Part shown: positions 63,493 through 64,000 of the stretch, in pieces
Position numbering within the stretch: the first letter of the stretch is position 1
Layout of the letters: the number at the start of each line of letters is the position of its first letter
From: Ectobius pallidus
Lineage: Eukaryota > Arthropoda > Insecta > Blattodea > Ectobiidae
DNA length: 64,000 nucleotides
Direction of reading: 5' to 3'
Assembly (NCBI GenBank): GCA_964059195.1
Contig: CAXKWD010000002.1
Location: 169,576,559-169,640,558, forward strand
Notes under the pieces: generated by a model
The model's database searches: none
Told to the model about the DNA's origin: nothing
Seen by the model: only the letters and a program-made list of their open reading frames with translations
Position numbers and translations under genes: made by a program

Positions 63493-63866
63493 ACCTCATC
63501 ACAAGAGATGTTGGAAATGTTCTCCTCTTGCATCCACACAATACTGGCACCTTTTTAGGAAATTTTCTTTCACGCGCATAACTTCAGCTTCCGAGATAGT
63601 TAGTTAATTTCTCTTGTGATATTATCTTTAAGTTCTTCTAATGCATGGGAAATTGACCTATACACTTTATTTTTCAAGTTTCCCCATAAATAATATTCAC
63701 ATACTGTTAGAAGAACTTAACGACAATATCACATAGGCCTGTCACAAGAGAAATGTACTCTGTCTCGGAAGCTGAACTTATGTGCGTGAAAGAAAATTTC
63801 CTAAAAAGGTGCCAGTATTGTGTGTATGCATGAGGAGAACATTTCCAACATCTCTTGTGATGAGGT
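63493..63866. mobile_element. Foldback MITE with long inverted arms (about 374 bp)
   Basis: ACCTCATCACAAGAGATG at 63493 is mirrored by its reverse complement ending at 63866. The arms stay near-identical for about 150 bp, with a few mismatches and a roughly 15-nt insertion in the right arm (GGCCTGTCACAAG region), and converge on AAGTTCTTCTAA (63630-63641) against TTAGAAGAACTT (63707-63718). The loop is about 65 bp. No ORF. Flanking bases do not give a clear target duplication, so the superfamily is not assigned. Confidence 0.8.
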
Positions 63867-64000
63867 ACGTGATTATTTTCATTGTATTTTTAACTGTAAA
63901 TATGAGAACCTTAATCATTACACCGATCGCAGCTTTATTAGCGTAGATATTTCACCCGATTGCTTGAGAGTTGGAGCTGTGCCCACCACGCCACAGGAAC
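63867..64000. other. Right flank, nothing recognised
   Basis: 134 bp of non-coding sequence. No ORF, RNA gene or inverted repeat seen within it. Confidence 0.5.

Overview
The window is eukaryotic, AT-rich and made almost entirely of transposable elements. I see no host gene. The element families (an intact Ty3/gypsy element with a SAP-domain Gag, BEL/Pao elements with Gag DUF1759-like, DUF1758-like protease, A17/RT and DUF5641-like C-terminal regions, a TTAA-targeted piggyBac-type MITE and a foldback MITE) suggest an invertebrate, most likely an arthropod. The species cannot be fixed from this sequence.

Layout: (1) 1-4850 is the internal region of a Ty3/gypsy element whose 5' LTR lies outside the window. 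gag (221-1585) and pol (1586-4762) share one frame, separated by a single TGA followed by CAATTA, a classical leaky-stop context. (2) 4851 to 7638 (or 7555) is its long 3' LTR, preceded by a polypurine tract. (3) 7639-63470 is a head-to-tail array of BEL/Pao elements in which neighbours share one LTR (LTR-internal-LTR-internal...). The unit is 7946 bp: a 1646-bp LTR (TGTATA...TATACA) plus a 6300-bp internal region. Seven internal regions (called A to G here) are present. The first LTR lacks its first 165 bp. Unit A carries a 661-bp piggyBac-type MITE inside gag. A 200-N scaffold gap (31528-31727) replaces the junction of C and D. (4) 63471-64000 is flank, with a 374-bp foldback MITE.

Each BEL unit has a primer binding site 2 nt after the LTR, a leader of about 400 nt, gag (519 codons) and pol (1403 codons). 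The reading frame changes at a six-C tract near the end of gag, so the Gag zinc fingers sit in another frame, and Pol returns to the first frame. All seven copies share this arrangement. The copies are almost identical: only about a dozen base differences were noticed across the array, none of them an indel apart from the MITE. This points to recent amplification at DNA level (unequal exchange between LTRs) of one master.

Main points for a second look: the shared-LTR array, the possible false duplication at the gap, the TGA-CAA-TTA readthrough junction, the SAP domain in a Gag protein, and a two-tier inverted repeat that would fold U5 against the leader and enclose the primer binding site.
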